Shown here one piece after another: positions 27,742 through 36,790 of a stretch of DNA of 64,000 bases. The DNA comes from Bacteroidota bacterium (GTDB taxonomy: Bacteria > Bacteroidota > Bacteroidia > Chitinophagales > Saprospiraceae), in assembly GCA_024743405.1 (NCBI GenBank), contig JANSWP010000003.1, positions 153,106 to 217,105 on the forward strand. The letters are read 5' to 3'. Position 1 is the stretch's first letter. Each line of letters starts with the position of its first letter. The position numbers and the translations under genes were made by a program. Below the pieces are notes generated by a model. It worked only from the letters and a program-made list of their open reading frames with translations. It was not told where the DNA came from and made no database searches.

Positions 27742-28560
27742 TTACTCCTTCAAACCCGAACTTGCCATACTTTGAATAAAATATTTTTGAAAAAAGGAAT
27801 ACGCCAACATAATCGGTAATGCCAATAATACTGCCGAAGCCAATTTTACTCCGAGCTGGCTTTCTGCCCTTCCACCAACTGAAAATAAGGTGACCATTTG
27901 CGGCATGGTCATCAGGTTTTCGTCTCTAATAACTATCAAAGCCCAGAGGACTTCATTCCATGAATTCATAAAAGTCAAGATGCCTACAATGACAACTGTG
28001 GGGATAATATTTGGAAATAAGACTTGATATAAAATTCTAATATCTGAACAACCATCCATCCGGGCGGCATCTATCAAGGATTTTGGCATTCCAATAAATG
28101 CCTGCCGAAATAGTAATATGGCAAAAGAATTCAATAAAAAAGGAAGCACCAAAGCTGCATAAGTATCCACCAGATTGAGTTTTACCATGGTGATATAATT
28201 TGGGATTAGGGTGATTTGAAAAGGCAGCGTCATCGTAAAGATGATGATATAAAAAATAATGTTTCTGCCTTTAAATTCCATCAAAGACAAAGCGTATCCG
28301 ACCATAGAACTAAAAACAATTACCCCGCCCGTGGTCAATGTCGCTACGAAAATACTGTTCACTAAAGCACGTCCGAGTGGAATTTTTGAAAACATTTGGA
28401 TATAACTATCCAACGTAAATTCGGTCGGTAAAAAAGTTAATCCGCCAATCTCGGATTCAGGGGATAAGGATGCGACAATCATCCAATAAAATGGATACAA
28501 AAACGAAATGGCCGCGAGGCTTAAAAAAATGTATATCAATATTTTTTTCATATTAATCAT
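27742..28560 (-). CDS. ABC sugar importer permease, MalG type
   Basis: Inner-membrane permease of 272 residues with six predicted helices. The EAA coupling loop is DAARMDGCSDIRILYQVLFPNIIPTVV (about 185-211). It pairs with the MalF-type permease encoded immediately upstream, overlapping it by 8 bases. Substrate is probably an oligosaccharide, by association with GH130 genes. Confidence 0.88.
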   Translation of the reverse strand: MINMKKILIYIFLSLAAISFLYPFYWMIVASLSPESEIGGLTFLPTEFTLDSYIQMFSKIPLGRALVNSIFVATLTTGGVIVFSSMVGYALSLMEFKGRNIIFYIIIFTMTLPFQITLIPNYITMVKLNLVDTYAALVLPFLLNSFAILLFRQAFIGMPKSLIDAARMDGCSDIRILYQVLFPNIIPTVVIVGILTFMNSWNEVLWALIVIRDENLMTMPQMVTLFSVGGRAESQLGVKLASAVLLALPIMLAYSFFQKYFIQSMASSGLKE

Positions 28561-29410
28561 TGGTTTCGATATACTTTTTTTGAATTATGATTACCGATAA
28601 AATGAGCAAGGCAAAGAAAAATCCGAGTGTTGCCGAGTATCCCATGTGATAATATTGGAAGGCTTGTTTATAAATGTATAAAACCGAAGAAAGGGTACTA
28701 TTGAGTGGTCCACCACCAGTCATAATATAAGGCTCTATGAAAAGAGAAAATCCGCCAATAGTAGATAAAATGACTACCATGAAAATGGTTGGATTAATCA
28801 ACGGTAAAGTGATGTGTCGAAATTTTTGCCAATGGGAAGCCCCCTCAATTTCAGCAGCCTCATAATAAGAAGGTGGCACAGTTTGTAAGCCGACCAAAAA
28901 TAAAATCACATAGAGTCCTACATTTTTCCAAGTTGCCATGACTGCGATTGACCCCATCGCAATATCGGGGTCGACTAACCAACCTACTTTTCCGAATCCT
29001 ATATTCACTAATAATCGATTGATAATCCCCGAGTCAAAGGCCAAAAGCTGTTGCCAAAGAATGGTCACAACGACTCCTGAAACAATAACTGGAAGAAAAA
29101 AAGCAGCGCGATAAAAACCTTGTAGTTTAATTTTTCGATTCAAAAATTCAGCTAATGCGAGTGCGAATATTAATTGTAAAGGAATATGAATGACCAGGAA
29201 CTTTAAGGTGTTGAGTATTGCTTTCCAAAACATTCGGTCATTAAACATGCGGGAATAATTTGTCGTACCGACAAATTCGACAGGAGAAATAATATTCCAC
29301 TTATGAAAAGTCAGAAACAAGGAAAAGCACACAGGAAAAGCTACAAACACTACGAAATGAATTAAGTAGGGCGCAACGAATAAATATGGAAGCCATTTGT
29401 TTTTTTTCAT
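28553..29410 (-). CDS. ABC sugar importer permease, MalF type
   Basis: Inner-membrane permease of 285 residues with about six helices and the coupling motif EAAEIEGASHWQKFRHITLPLINPT. Overlaps of 4 bases with the binding protein gene upstream and 8 bases with the MalG-type gene downstream indicate one translational unit. Confidence 0.88.
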   Translation of the reverse strand: MKKNKWLPYLFVAPYLIHFVVFVAFPVCFSLFLTFHKWNIISPVEFVGTTNYSRMFNDRMFWKAILNTLKFLVIHIPLQLIFALALAEFLNRKIKLQGFYRAAFFLPVIVSGVVVTILWQQLLAFDSGIINRLLVNIGFGKVGWLVDPDIAMGSIAVMATWKNVGLYVILFLVGLQTVPPSYYEAAEIEGASHWQKFRHITLPLINPTIFMVVILSTIGGFSLFIEPYIMTGGGPLNSTLSSVLYIYKQAFQYYHMGYSATLGFFFALLILSVIIIQKKYIETND

Positions 29411-30699
29411 GATTCATTGTTTCCTAATAAGACATTGACTGCTCGGGCAGCGTCTTCAATGGCTTTTTCTGGGGATTTTTTATTGTAAATCACACACGCT
29501 TCATATTCCTGCGAGATAATGTCAAATACTTCGACAATCACTTCACAGTTATCAACTCCTTTTACGTAATTAGCCTGCTTTGCAAACTTCACAACTTTCG
29601 GATTTTTTAAAAAGTAATCCGAAAAAAGCGAATCCTTTTCCAACTGTTGTCGCCTCGGCAATTGACCTGAAGTTTCCAAAAAAACCTTATCACCCTCCCG
29701 ATTTATCATCGTTTTTATAAAATTCCAGGCTACTTGTGGATTTTCGCAAGTATTAAAAATGACTATATTTTTTGGGTCAGCATAAGTATAAACTGGGCCG
29801 GTATGGTCGTCGGGAACATGCATCGGGGAGAAATCGAAATCGAAATCTTCCCGCGTTTTAAATTTTTCGGAATGCTCAATTTCCCAAGGTCCCGTCCATT
29901 TTGTCATTACTTTTTCAGCAATAAATGGATCCTGCGCTGCCGATAAACGTTCTCGTGAGTAATATTGATTGATATATAGTTTTTGTAAAAACCGAAATAC
30001 ATTTACGGCATGTTCATTATTAAAAGCTGCTTTATTATTTTTTACCAATGAGCCACCATCTGACGCAGCGATGTATAAAGAATAGAAATTAAAAAACCGC
30101 TCATACCAGATCACTTTTACTGAAGTATAGCCAAGCCATTTGTCAATGTATCCGTCATTATCCGAATCTTCTTTTACTTTTTCTCCTGCTGCCAAGTATT
30201 CAGAATAGGTAAGTGGTACCTCCGTCGTGCCGATTTTTGATAAAAAGGTTCTATTATAAATGGTCATTATCGGATTTATCTTCCACGGCACTTGATAAAT
30301 ATGTCCGTCGGAAGAAGTGATTTCCTTCACGGTTTCTTTGCCACATCTTTCCGTAATGAATTCTGTAAATCCTTCCAATGAATCCAGTGCAATCAACACG
30401 CCTGCTTTTGCATACATTTCGACACTCCCTTGCCACATATTGGCGTAAATGTCAGGCGTTGTTTTGCCGACTACTGCGGCTAGAATAACTTCTTCGCTCG
30501 ATTGCCCTTCGGGAACGGGCTGAAGCCGAACCATTTGATTCGGATGTTCTTTATTCCATTTCTCTGTAAATTCTTTTGCAAATTCTATTTCTCTGTTATT
30601 ATTGGAAGACCAAAATAATAAGCCATTCTGTTCCGATACGGAACGTTCGCAGGAAAAGAAAATGAGTACAATGAACGCAAGTAGGATTTTATTTGACAT
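29407..30699 (-). CDS. ABC sugar importer solute-binding lipoprotein
   Basis: Family 1 extracellular solute-binding protein of 430 residues. The signal ends in a lipobox (LIFFSC, cysteine about 17), so it is lipid-anchored. LLFWSSNNNREIEFAKEFTEKWNKEHPNQ is the usual first strand and helix, and KWTGPWEI and ADPKNIVIFNTC are later conserved parts. Bacteroidota usually import glycans by SusCD-type systems, so a complete carbohydrate ABC importer is less common here. Confidence 0.87.
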   Translation of the reverse strand: MSNKILLAFIVLIFFSCERSVSEQNGLLFWSSNNNREIEFAKEFTEKWNKEHPNQMVRLQPVPEGQSSEEVILAAVVGKTTPDIYANMWQGSVEMYAKAGVLIALDSLEGFTEFITERCGKETVKEITSSDGHIYQVPWKINPIMTIYNRTFLSKIGTTEVPLTYSEYLAAGEKVKEDSDNDGYIDKWLGYTSVKVIWYERFFNFYSLYIAASDGGSLVKNNKAAFNNEHAVNVFRFLQKLYINQYYSRERLSAAQDPFIAEKVMTKWTGPWEIEHSEKFKTREDFDFDFSPMHVPDDHTGPVYTYADPKNIVIFNTCENPQVAWNFIKTMINREGDKVFLETSGQLPRRQQLEKDSLFSDYFLKNPKVVKFAKQANYVKGVDNCEVIVEVFDIISQEYEACVIYNKKSPEKAIEDAARAVNVLLGNNES

Positions 30700-30729
30700 T
30701 ATGTCTATTTACACTGTATGAAAAAACCC

Positions 30730-31785
30730 TCAATAAACCTCTTCTTTCAATCTATCCAAAACACCCTCAATCGACAAATCTGCACCACAAATAACTTGGT
30801 CAGAAGCACCGTAATATAGCACAATATTATCGCCATTCACCACATGACCATTGGTAAAAACAACATTGTTGAAAAACCCCTTTTTCTCATAATCAGCTGT
30901 TGGTTCAAGAATTGGCTTGACTGAACGAGCAATTACTTTTGAAGGATCTTTCAAATCAAGCAAAATAGCTCCGAGGCAGTATCGACTATTCTCGTCAGCA
31001 CCGTGATAAATCGCCAACCAACCTTCTTTTGTTTTAATAGGTGTTGCACCAGCGCCTACTCTTTCACTATCCCACATTCCTTTTCGAGTACGAGCGATGC
31101 ACTGATGATTGCCCCAATGAGTTAGGTTTTCAGAGGTTGCAAGCCATATAAAATTTCCTCCAATATCCACTCCCGACGGGCGATGTAAGCAGTAATAATT
31201 TCCATCGATTTTCTCTTCAAATAAAGCGCAATCTTTATTGTGAGGCGGAAGAATCATGCCTTCTCTTGAAAAATTCTTCCAGTCAGAAGTCCGTATCAAC
31301 CCTACGCCTACACCATTTTCAGATACTTGAGTATAAGTCAAATGATAAACTCCGTTAATTAGCGCAATCCGACAATCTTCTATGCCGAAGGTTTCTAGTT
31401 TGCCTTCCCCAAAAATTCTGGTTGGTTGGTGGTCTTTTGGTTCATGAAAATGTACGCCGTCATCACTGCAAACCAATCGCAAATGAGAAATAGTGGAGAG
31501 GTAATTTGTGTTTCCATGCTTAATGATTCGAGCATCAGAAAGGTCAACTTTTGGGTCGTTTTTATCAAATTCAATGATTTTAAAGCCCCCGTTTTCATTC
31601 ATTATGGGAAAGGAAATAATTCCTAGTTTCTGTATTGGTCTTTCTGCCACTCGAAGCAATAACCAAGTTTTTCCTTCGAAAGAAAAAGCACTTGGATTCA
31701 TCACACATTCGACCACAAAACCTGCTTGGCTCGCGTCTATATCTTGGGTAGTTATTATCGGATTTTCAATAAATCTATTTACCAT
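30730..31785 (-). CDS. GH130-family glycoside phosphorylase, short form
   Basis: Cytoplasmic protein of 351 residues, usual length for beta-mannoside phosphorylases. NPSAFSFEGKTWLLLRVAER, GIEDCRIALINGVYHLTYT (about 135-153, with the catalytic ED-x-R Asp), DCALFEEKIDGNYYCLHRPSG, WDSERVGAGATPIKTKEGWLAIYHG and YYGASDQV follow family order. It is the first gene of the operon, 30 bases before the binding protein gene. Two GH130 paralogues in one operon suggest sequential action on a mixed or branched mannoside. Confidence 0.85.
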   Translation of the reverse strand: MVNRFIENPIITTQDIDASQAGFVVECVMNPSAFSFEGKTWLLLRVAERPIQKLGIISFPIMNENGGFKIIEFDKNDPKVDLSDARIIKHGNTNYLSTISHLRLVCSDDGVHFHEPKDHQPTRIFGEGKLETFGIEDCRIALINGVYHLTYTQVSENGVGVGLIRTSDWKNFSREGMILPPHNKDCALFEEKIDGNYYCLHRPSGVDIGGNFIWLATSENLTHWGNHQCIARTRKGMWDSERVGAGATPIKTKEGWLAIYHGADENSRYCLGAILLDLKDPSKVIARSVKPILEPTADYEKKGFFNNVVFTNGHVVNGDNIVLYYGASDQVICGADLSIEGVLDRLKEEVY

Positions 31786-31911
31786 AAAGTATGTTTTGAA
31801 TTCCGCCAGAAGAATATTGCAAATTTGATAAAATGGGGATCAGTCCAGTAATTTGTGTAAACCAAAACATGCTCTTATAAGGTAAAATCTTAAACTGCCT
31901 TTCCAGCGGCA

Positions 31912-32062
31912 AAAATTCACTGAGTTGACCAATTCCCAGTGGGAAATTATAAAAGAATTTGTGGAAAACAATCGAATACGAAAACATTGTCTGCGTATCA
32001 TTGTCAATGCCATATTGAAATCAACAACCACGGGGCAGAATAAAAATCTCAGTCTGCCTATA
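31912..32062 (+). pseudogene. N-terminal relic of an IS5/IS4-type transposase
   Basis: The plus strand encodes KFTELTNSQWEIIKEFVENN followed by RIRKHCLRIIVNAILKSTTTG, which fits the N-terminal domain (LTDSQWEII...RKHxLRxIVNAIL) of IS5-group transposases. The frame then loses similarity, and no catalytic domain or inverted repeat remains. It fills the gap between the divergent sugar operon and the metal efflux locus. Confidence 0.65.
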
Positions 32063-32133
32063 TTTAACAACTCTTTATCAAAATTTTGTAAAACATTGAA
32101 TTAGAATATTTTGTAAGTTTGTCATCTGTTTCA

Positions 32134-32517
32134 ATGACAATGCATAAAATTAGTTCGACATATAGATTCATTGCTTTTTTGTTAGCATCCTTGGTGTTCT
32201 TTACTTCAAGCGGATTTGTATTGGGGAAACACCAATGTAAGTTGAAAGAGCAAAATAAGGAATTGACTTGTGCAGAAACCGGTTGTCAAAAAGGCTGTTG
32301 TTCTACTGATTTCCAATATTTCAAACTTGACCAAGACCAACAAACGACAACGCTTAATTTTGACATCAATTCGGAGTTAATACAATTCTTGACGGCTTAT
32401 TTAGTCGTGTTTTTCATCGATGAATTTTTTGAAACGGCTACTCTGACTGATGATGATTATAAACCACCATTAATATCGAAGGACATTCCTGTCCTATTCG
32501 AATCCTTCCTTTTATAG
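32134..32517 (+). CDS. HYC_CC_PP family small exported protein
   Basis: Protein of about 127 residues if the first ATG at 32134 is used (a TTG at 32119 is also in frame). A signal peptide (IAFLLASLVFFTSSGFVLG) is followed by HQC (about 35), ETGCQKGCC (about 50-58) and a KPP motif near the end, the signature arrangement of the HYC_CC_PP family found beside metal efflux genes in Bacteroidota. A metal-binding periplasmic role is likely. An exact TAnnTTTG box (TAAGTTTG, 32114-32121) lies just upstream, but spacing to a TTG element is short, so the promoter is not claimed. Confidence 0.72.
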   Translation: MTMHKISSTYRFIAFLLASLVFFTSSGFVLGKHQCKLKEQNKELTCAETGCQKGCCSTDFQYFKLDQDQQTTTLNFDINSELIQFLTAYLVVFFIDEFFETATLTDDDYKPPLISKDIPVLFESFLL

Positions 32518-32652
32518 CTTTCCTTTTCTTTTCATTGAAATTTCAATGCTCGGCATTGCAGATTCAATACTGCCATTGGATTTATTCAATTAAATCTGAT
32601 TTGAATGCATTTCTGATAATTATCGGAATTGAAAAAGAAAAGTAAATGCTTT

Positions 32653-35600
32653 ATGCTCAATAATTTCATTCGATTTTTTCTCGAAAATAAGTTAGTTGCT
32701 TATTTATTACTTCTGCTGTTTGTTGGTTGGGGCTTAGTGACTGCGCCTTTTGATTTTGGAATCAAAGACCTTCCTCGTGACCCAGTAGCAGTAGATGCCA
32801 TTCCCGATATTGGAGAAAATCAACAAATCGTTTTTACCAAATGGATGGGGCGATCTCCGCAAGATGTAGAAGATCAAATTTCTTACCCCTTGACGACAGC
32901 ATTGTTGGGCATTCCGGGTGTAAAAAGTGTGCGTAGTAATTCCATGTTTGGTTTTTCCAGCATCTATTTGATTTTTAATGACGATGTGGAATTTTATTGG
33001 AGCAGAAGCCGAATTTTGGAGAAACTCAATTCGCTTCCTGCCAATACTTTGCCTGAGGGTGTTCAACCAACGTTGGGACCTGATGCGACTGCCTTGGGGC
33101 AAATTTTTTGGTACACGTTGGAAGGAAGAGACAAAGACAACAATCCAACAGGCGGATGGGATTTACACGAGCTTCGGACAATTCAGGATTTTTATGTTCG
33201 GTATGGTTTGTCTGCAGCTGAAGGCGTGGCTGAAGTCGCTTCAATAGGTGGCTTTGTGAAAGAATATCAAGTCGATGTTGACCCAGATGCGATGAAGGTT
33301 CATAACATCAATTTGGAACAAGTGATGAAGGCGATAAAGGGCAGTAATATTGATGTGGGTGCACAGACGATTGAAATTAATTTGGCGGAATATTTTGTAC
33401 GAGGGTTGGGCTATGTTCAGCAGATTGAAGACATTGAAAAGAGTGTAGTCAAGGTAGAAAATAATGTGCCAATACGAATTGGCGACATTGCAAAAGTGAA
33501 TATTGCACCTGCGACTCGACGGGGTGTTTTAGATAAATCGGGAACAGAGGCAGTTGGTGGGGTAGTGGTTGCTCGTTATGGCGCAAATCCATTAGAAGTT
33601 ATTCAAAATGTAAAGGCAAAAATTGCCGAATTAGAACCTGGACTTGCTTCTAAAACTTTGAAAGATGGTACAATTTCGCAAGTGAATATTGTTCCATTTT
33701 ATGACCGTACTCAACTGATAAATGAAACTATTGGCACATTAGAAGAGGCTTTGACCCTCGAAATCTTGGTTACGATTATCGTGGTCATTTTGATGTTATT
33801 GAATTTAAAATCTTCCATTTTAATTTCGGGAACATTGCCTGTCGCCGTGTTGATGTGCTTTATCGCTATGAAGTATTTTGGTGTGGATGCCAATATTGTC
33901 GCACTTTCTGGAATTGCGATTGCGATTGGAACAATGGTAGATATGGGCATTGTACTGATTGAAAGTATAGTGAATCGAATAGAAAGCCAGCATCCACCCC
34001 CAGCCTCTAAAGGGGAACTTCCGCCATCTGTGCCCACAGCGGGAAGCGGCTCCCATTTAGGGGCTAGGGGCGCGACTGGGGGTGCGAAAAAAGAAAGCCT
34101 CCTCGAAACTATTTACATCGCCACGACAGAAGTTGCCTCGGCAGTTATTACAGCAGTGGCAACGACAGTCATAAGTTTCCTTCCCGTATTCACAATGGAA
34201 GCGGCGGAAGGCAAATTGTTTAAGCCATTAGCCTATACAAAAACATTTGCTTTGATTGCTTCGATTATTGTGGCGATTACGATTATTCCGCCATTGGCGC
34301 ATTCTGTTTTTTCAATTAAATCGAAAAAGAAAGCGGTCACATATCTTGGAAATGGATTGGCTTTGATTGCAGGATTGATAGTTGCCTTTCTTTATAATCC
34401 TTTTTTGGGGAGCATCTTATCAATAGTCGGATTGGCAGGGATAATTAATTCATTGATCCAACAATACAGTTCTGATCGAAATGCCAAAATATTTTCTTGG
34501 CTAACTAATATTATATATGCCCTTATTGTTGCTTGGTTATTAGCAACTGTTTGGATGCCTTTAGGCGTAAACAAAAGCAATTTATCCAATTTCTTTTTCA
34601 TAGTTGTTGTGGCAGGAGGGTTGATTGGACTTTTTTATATCATTATTCATTTTTACGAAAATATTTTACGGTTTCTTTTACGCTTCAAAATCCTGTTTTT
34701 GGTTTTAGTCGGCTTTATTGTTTATCAGGGATTTCTAATTTTTAAAAATACGGGTGAGGAATTTATGCCCTCACTCGACGAAGGTTCTTTTTTATTAATG
34801 CCGACTTCCATGCCTCATTCTGGAATGCAGGAAAATGTAAAAAACCTGCGATTGCTTGATATGGCAGTGACTTCGATTCCTGAAGTTGAAACCGTAGTCG
34901 GCAAAGCGGGTCGAGTGAATAGTCCACTCGACCCCGCGCCGATGTCTATGTATGAAAATGTGATTTTGTATAAATCCGAATACAAAACAGATGAAAACGG
35001 ACATCGAACCCGATTCAAATATGAAAATGGAGAATACCTTCGGGATGATTTGGGCGAATTAATTCCTGATCAAAAAGGGCGTTATTTCCGTCAATGGAGA
35101 GATGAAATTCAAAGCCCAGATGATATTTGGAATGAAATCGTTAAATCAACTAAACTCCCAGGGGTCACTTCTGCCCCAAAATTACAGCCTATCGAAACGC
35201 GATTGGTCATGCTTCAAACAGGTATGCGTGCGCCAATGGGCGTTAAAGTTCAGGGACAAGATTTGGCGGACATAGAGGCATTTGGATTGGAATTGGAAAG
35301 ACATTTAAAGAAGGTAAAGGGCGTTGAAGAAGCCGCCGTTTTTGCCGATCGAATTGTTGGGAAACCCTATTTATTACTAAATATTGATCGCGATGCTATC
35401 AGTCGGCATGGATTGACTATTCAAAAAGTACAACAGTATATTCAAGCGGCAATCGGTGGTATGACAATGACCACGACCGTCGAAGGTCGAGAGCGATATG
35501 CTATCCGAATTCGATATCCAAGAGAACTGCGAAATGACCCTGAAGCTTTAAAACAAATCTATATCCCGACGGCGACAGGGCAACAAATTCCATTAGGGCA

Positions 35601-36429
35601 ATTGCTAGAAATTGAATACGAACAAGGTGCACAAGCCATCAAAAGTGAAGATGGTTTTTTAATAGGATATGTTCTTTTTGACCGAGAAAAAGAGTTTTCA
35701 GAAGTTGAAGTCGTTAATAATGCACAGGAATATTTAGCCCGTCAAATTGAAATTGGGAATTTAGAAGTACCCACAGGGATAAACTATCGTTTTGCAGGCA
35801 ATTATGAACAACAAGTGAGAGCGAGTAAACGATTGAGTTTAGTTGTTCCGATTGCCTTAGCCATTATTTTTCTCATTCTTTATTTCCAATTTAAGTCAGT
35901 TACCATTTCTGCAATGGTTTTTACGGGCGTCTTTATTGCCTTTGCGGGGGGCTTTATTATGATTGGTATGTACGACACCGATTGGTTCTTGAATTTCGAT
36001 TTTTTCGGAACGAATATGCGTGATTTATTCCAGATTGGCCCCATCAATTTAAGTGTGGCGGTTTGGGTTGGTTTTCTTGCCCTTTTCGGCATTGCGACGG
36101 ATGATGGTGTTTTGGTCGCTACTTTCCTTCAAGACAGTTTCAAAAAGAATAAACCAGAATCCATTGAAGGTATTAGAGATGCAGTTGTCGAAGGTGGATT
36201 GCGGCGAGTACGTCCGGCGATGATGACGACCGCGACGACAATTTTGGCATTGTTACCTATACTGACTTCGACGGGTAGGGGATCGGATATTATGTTGCCG
36301 ATGGCGATTCCTTCTTTTGGAGGAATGACTTTACAAATGATTACGATGTTTACGGTGCCTGTCTTGTACTCGCTTTGGCAGGAGACGAAATTAGCAATTA
36401 GCAATTTGCAACTATCAAAGAACAAATAA
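32653..36429 (+). CDS. cusA: CusA/CzcA-type heavy-metal RND efflux pump
   Basis: Inner-membrane proton-driven pump of the HAE-2 family. The ATG at 32653 gives the expected start (MLNNFIRFFLENKLVAYLLL); the earlier TTG at 32629 adds eight residues. Seen: PDIGENQQIVFTKWMGRSPQDVEDQI, SVRSNSMFGFSSIYLIF, SGIAIAIGTMVDMGIVLIESI (TM4 Asp), ATTVISFLPVF, and GIATDDGVLVATFLQDSF. The protein has about 1258 residues, longer than usual. One reason is a low-complexity insert at about 447-477 encoded by a palindromic repeat (33994-34085); extra hydrophobic helices near 560-690 are another. It works with the TolC-like and adaptor genes downstream. Confidence 0.92.
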   Translation: MLNNFIRFFLENKLVAYLLLLLFVGWGLVTAPFDFGIKDLPRDPVAVDAIPDIGENQQIVFTKWMGRSPQDVEDQISYPLTTALLGIPGVKSVRSNSMFGFSSIYLIFNDDVEFYWSRSRILEKLNSLPANTLPEGVQPTLGPDATALGQIFWYTLEGRDKDNNPTGGWDLHELRTIQDFYVRYGLSAAEGVAEVASIGGFVKEYQVDVDPDAMKVHNINLEQVMKAIKGSNIDVGAQTIEINLAEYFVRGLGYVQQIEDIEKSVVKVENNVPIRIGDIAKVNIAPATRRGVLDKSGTEAVGGVVVARYGANPLEVIQNVKAKIAELEPGLASKTLKDGTISQVNIVPFYDRTQLINETIGTLEEALTLEILVTIIVVILMLLNLKSSILISGTLPVAVLMCFIAMKYFGVDANIVALSGIAIAIGTMVDMGIVLIESIVNRIESQHPPPASKGELPPSVPTAGSGSHLGARGATGGAKKESLLETIYIATTEVASAVITAVATTVISFLPVFTMEAAEGKLFKPLAYTKTFALIASIIVAITIIPPLAHSVFSIKSKKKAVTYLGNGLALIAGLIVAFLYNPFLGSILSIVGLAGIINSLIQQYSSDRNAKIFSWLTNIIYALIVAWLLATVWMPLGVNKSNLSNFFFIVVVAGGLIGLFYIIIHFYENILRFLLRFKILFLVLVGFIVYQGFLIFKNTGEEFMPSLDEGSFLLMPTSMPHSGMQENVKNLRLLDMAVTSIPEVETVVGKAGRVNSPLDPAPMSMYENVILYKSEYKTDENGHRTRFKYENGEYLRDDLGELIPDQKGRYFRQWRDEIQSPDDIWNEIVKSTKLPGVTSAPKLQPIETRLVMLQTGMRAPMGVKVQGQDLADIEAFGLELERHLKKVKGVEEAAVFADRIVGKPYLLLNIDRDAISRHGLTIQKVQQYIQAAIGGMTMTTTVEGRERYAIRIRYPRELRNDPEALKQIYIPTATGQQIPLGQLLEIEYEQGAQAIKSEDGFLIGYVLFDREKEFSEVEVVNNAQEYLARQIEIGNLEVPTGINYRFAGNYEQQVRASKRLSLVVPIALAIIFLILYFQFKSVTISAMVFTGVFIAFAGGFIMIGMYDTDWFLNFDFFGTNMRDLFQIGPINLSVAVWVGFLALFGIATDDGVLVATFLQDSFKKNKPESIEGIRDAVVEGGLRRVRPAMMTTATTILALLPILTSTGRGSDIMLPMAIPSFGGMTLQMITMFTVPVLYSLWQETKLAISNLQLSKNK
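33994..34085. repeat. Palindromic repeat inserted in frame inside cusA
   Basis: CCACCCCCAG and CCTCTAAAGGGG on the left are mirrored by CCCATTTAGGGG, CTAGGGG and CTGGGGGTG on the right. The GC-rich 92-base block differs sharply from its AT-rich surroundings and encodes a proline/glycine-rich stretch (PPPASKGELPPSV, AGSGSHLGARGATGGA) in a cytoplasmic loop after the TM4 helix. Length and content indicate a mobile repeat that kept the reading frame open. Confidence 0.7.
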
Positions 36430-36433
36430 TGAT

Positions 36434-36784
36434 ATGGAAAAAGATAATCCAATTTTGAAAAAAAGTTTTGCTTTTGCGGTAAGAGTTGTTAAACCATATA
36501 AATATTTAATAGAAGAAAAAAAGGAGTTTACGCTTGCCAAACAAATATTACGTTCTGGAACTTCAGTGGGTGCAAATATTGAAGAAGCAATTGGAGGTTA
36601 TTCTAAAAAAAAATTTAGAGCAAAAATGTCTATTCCCAATAAAGAAATAAGAGAAACGAAATATTGGTTGAGGCTTCTTAAAGAAACGGATTTTGTTTCA
36701 ACAAATCAATTTGAAAGCCTTTATTCAGATGCTGATGAATTGGCAAAAATGCTTTTTAGAATTATTCAAAATTCAAAAACTTAA
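36434..36784 (+). CDS. Four-helix bundle protein (S23/IVP type)
   Basis: Protein of 116 residues matching the widespread four-helix-bundle family first seen in 23S rRNA intervening sequences. FAVRVVKPYKYLIEEKKEF, LAKQILRSGTSVGANIEEAIGGYSKKKF, KEIRETKYWLRLL and ELAKMLFRIIQNS are the four helices, with the RSGTSVGANIEEA family motif. The gene lies 4 bases after cusA and 6 bases before the channel gene, so it is embedded in the efflux operon. Such proteins often occur as short insertions between unrelated genes; a function in efflux is not known. Confidence 0.82.
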   Translation: MEKDNPILKKSFAFAVRVVKPYKYLIEEKKEFTLAKQILRSGTSVGANIEEAIGGYSKKKFRAKMSIPNKEIRETKYWLRLLKETDFVSTNQFESLYSDADELAKMLFRIIQNSKT

Positions 36785-36790
36785 TTTTAA

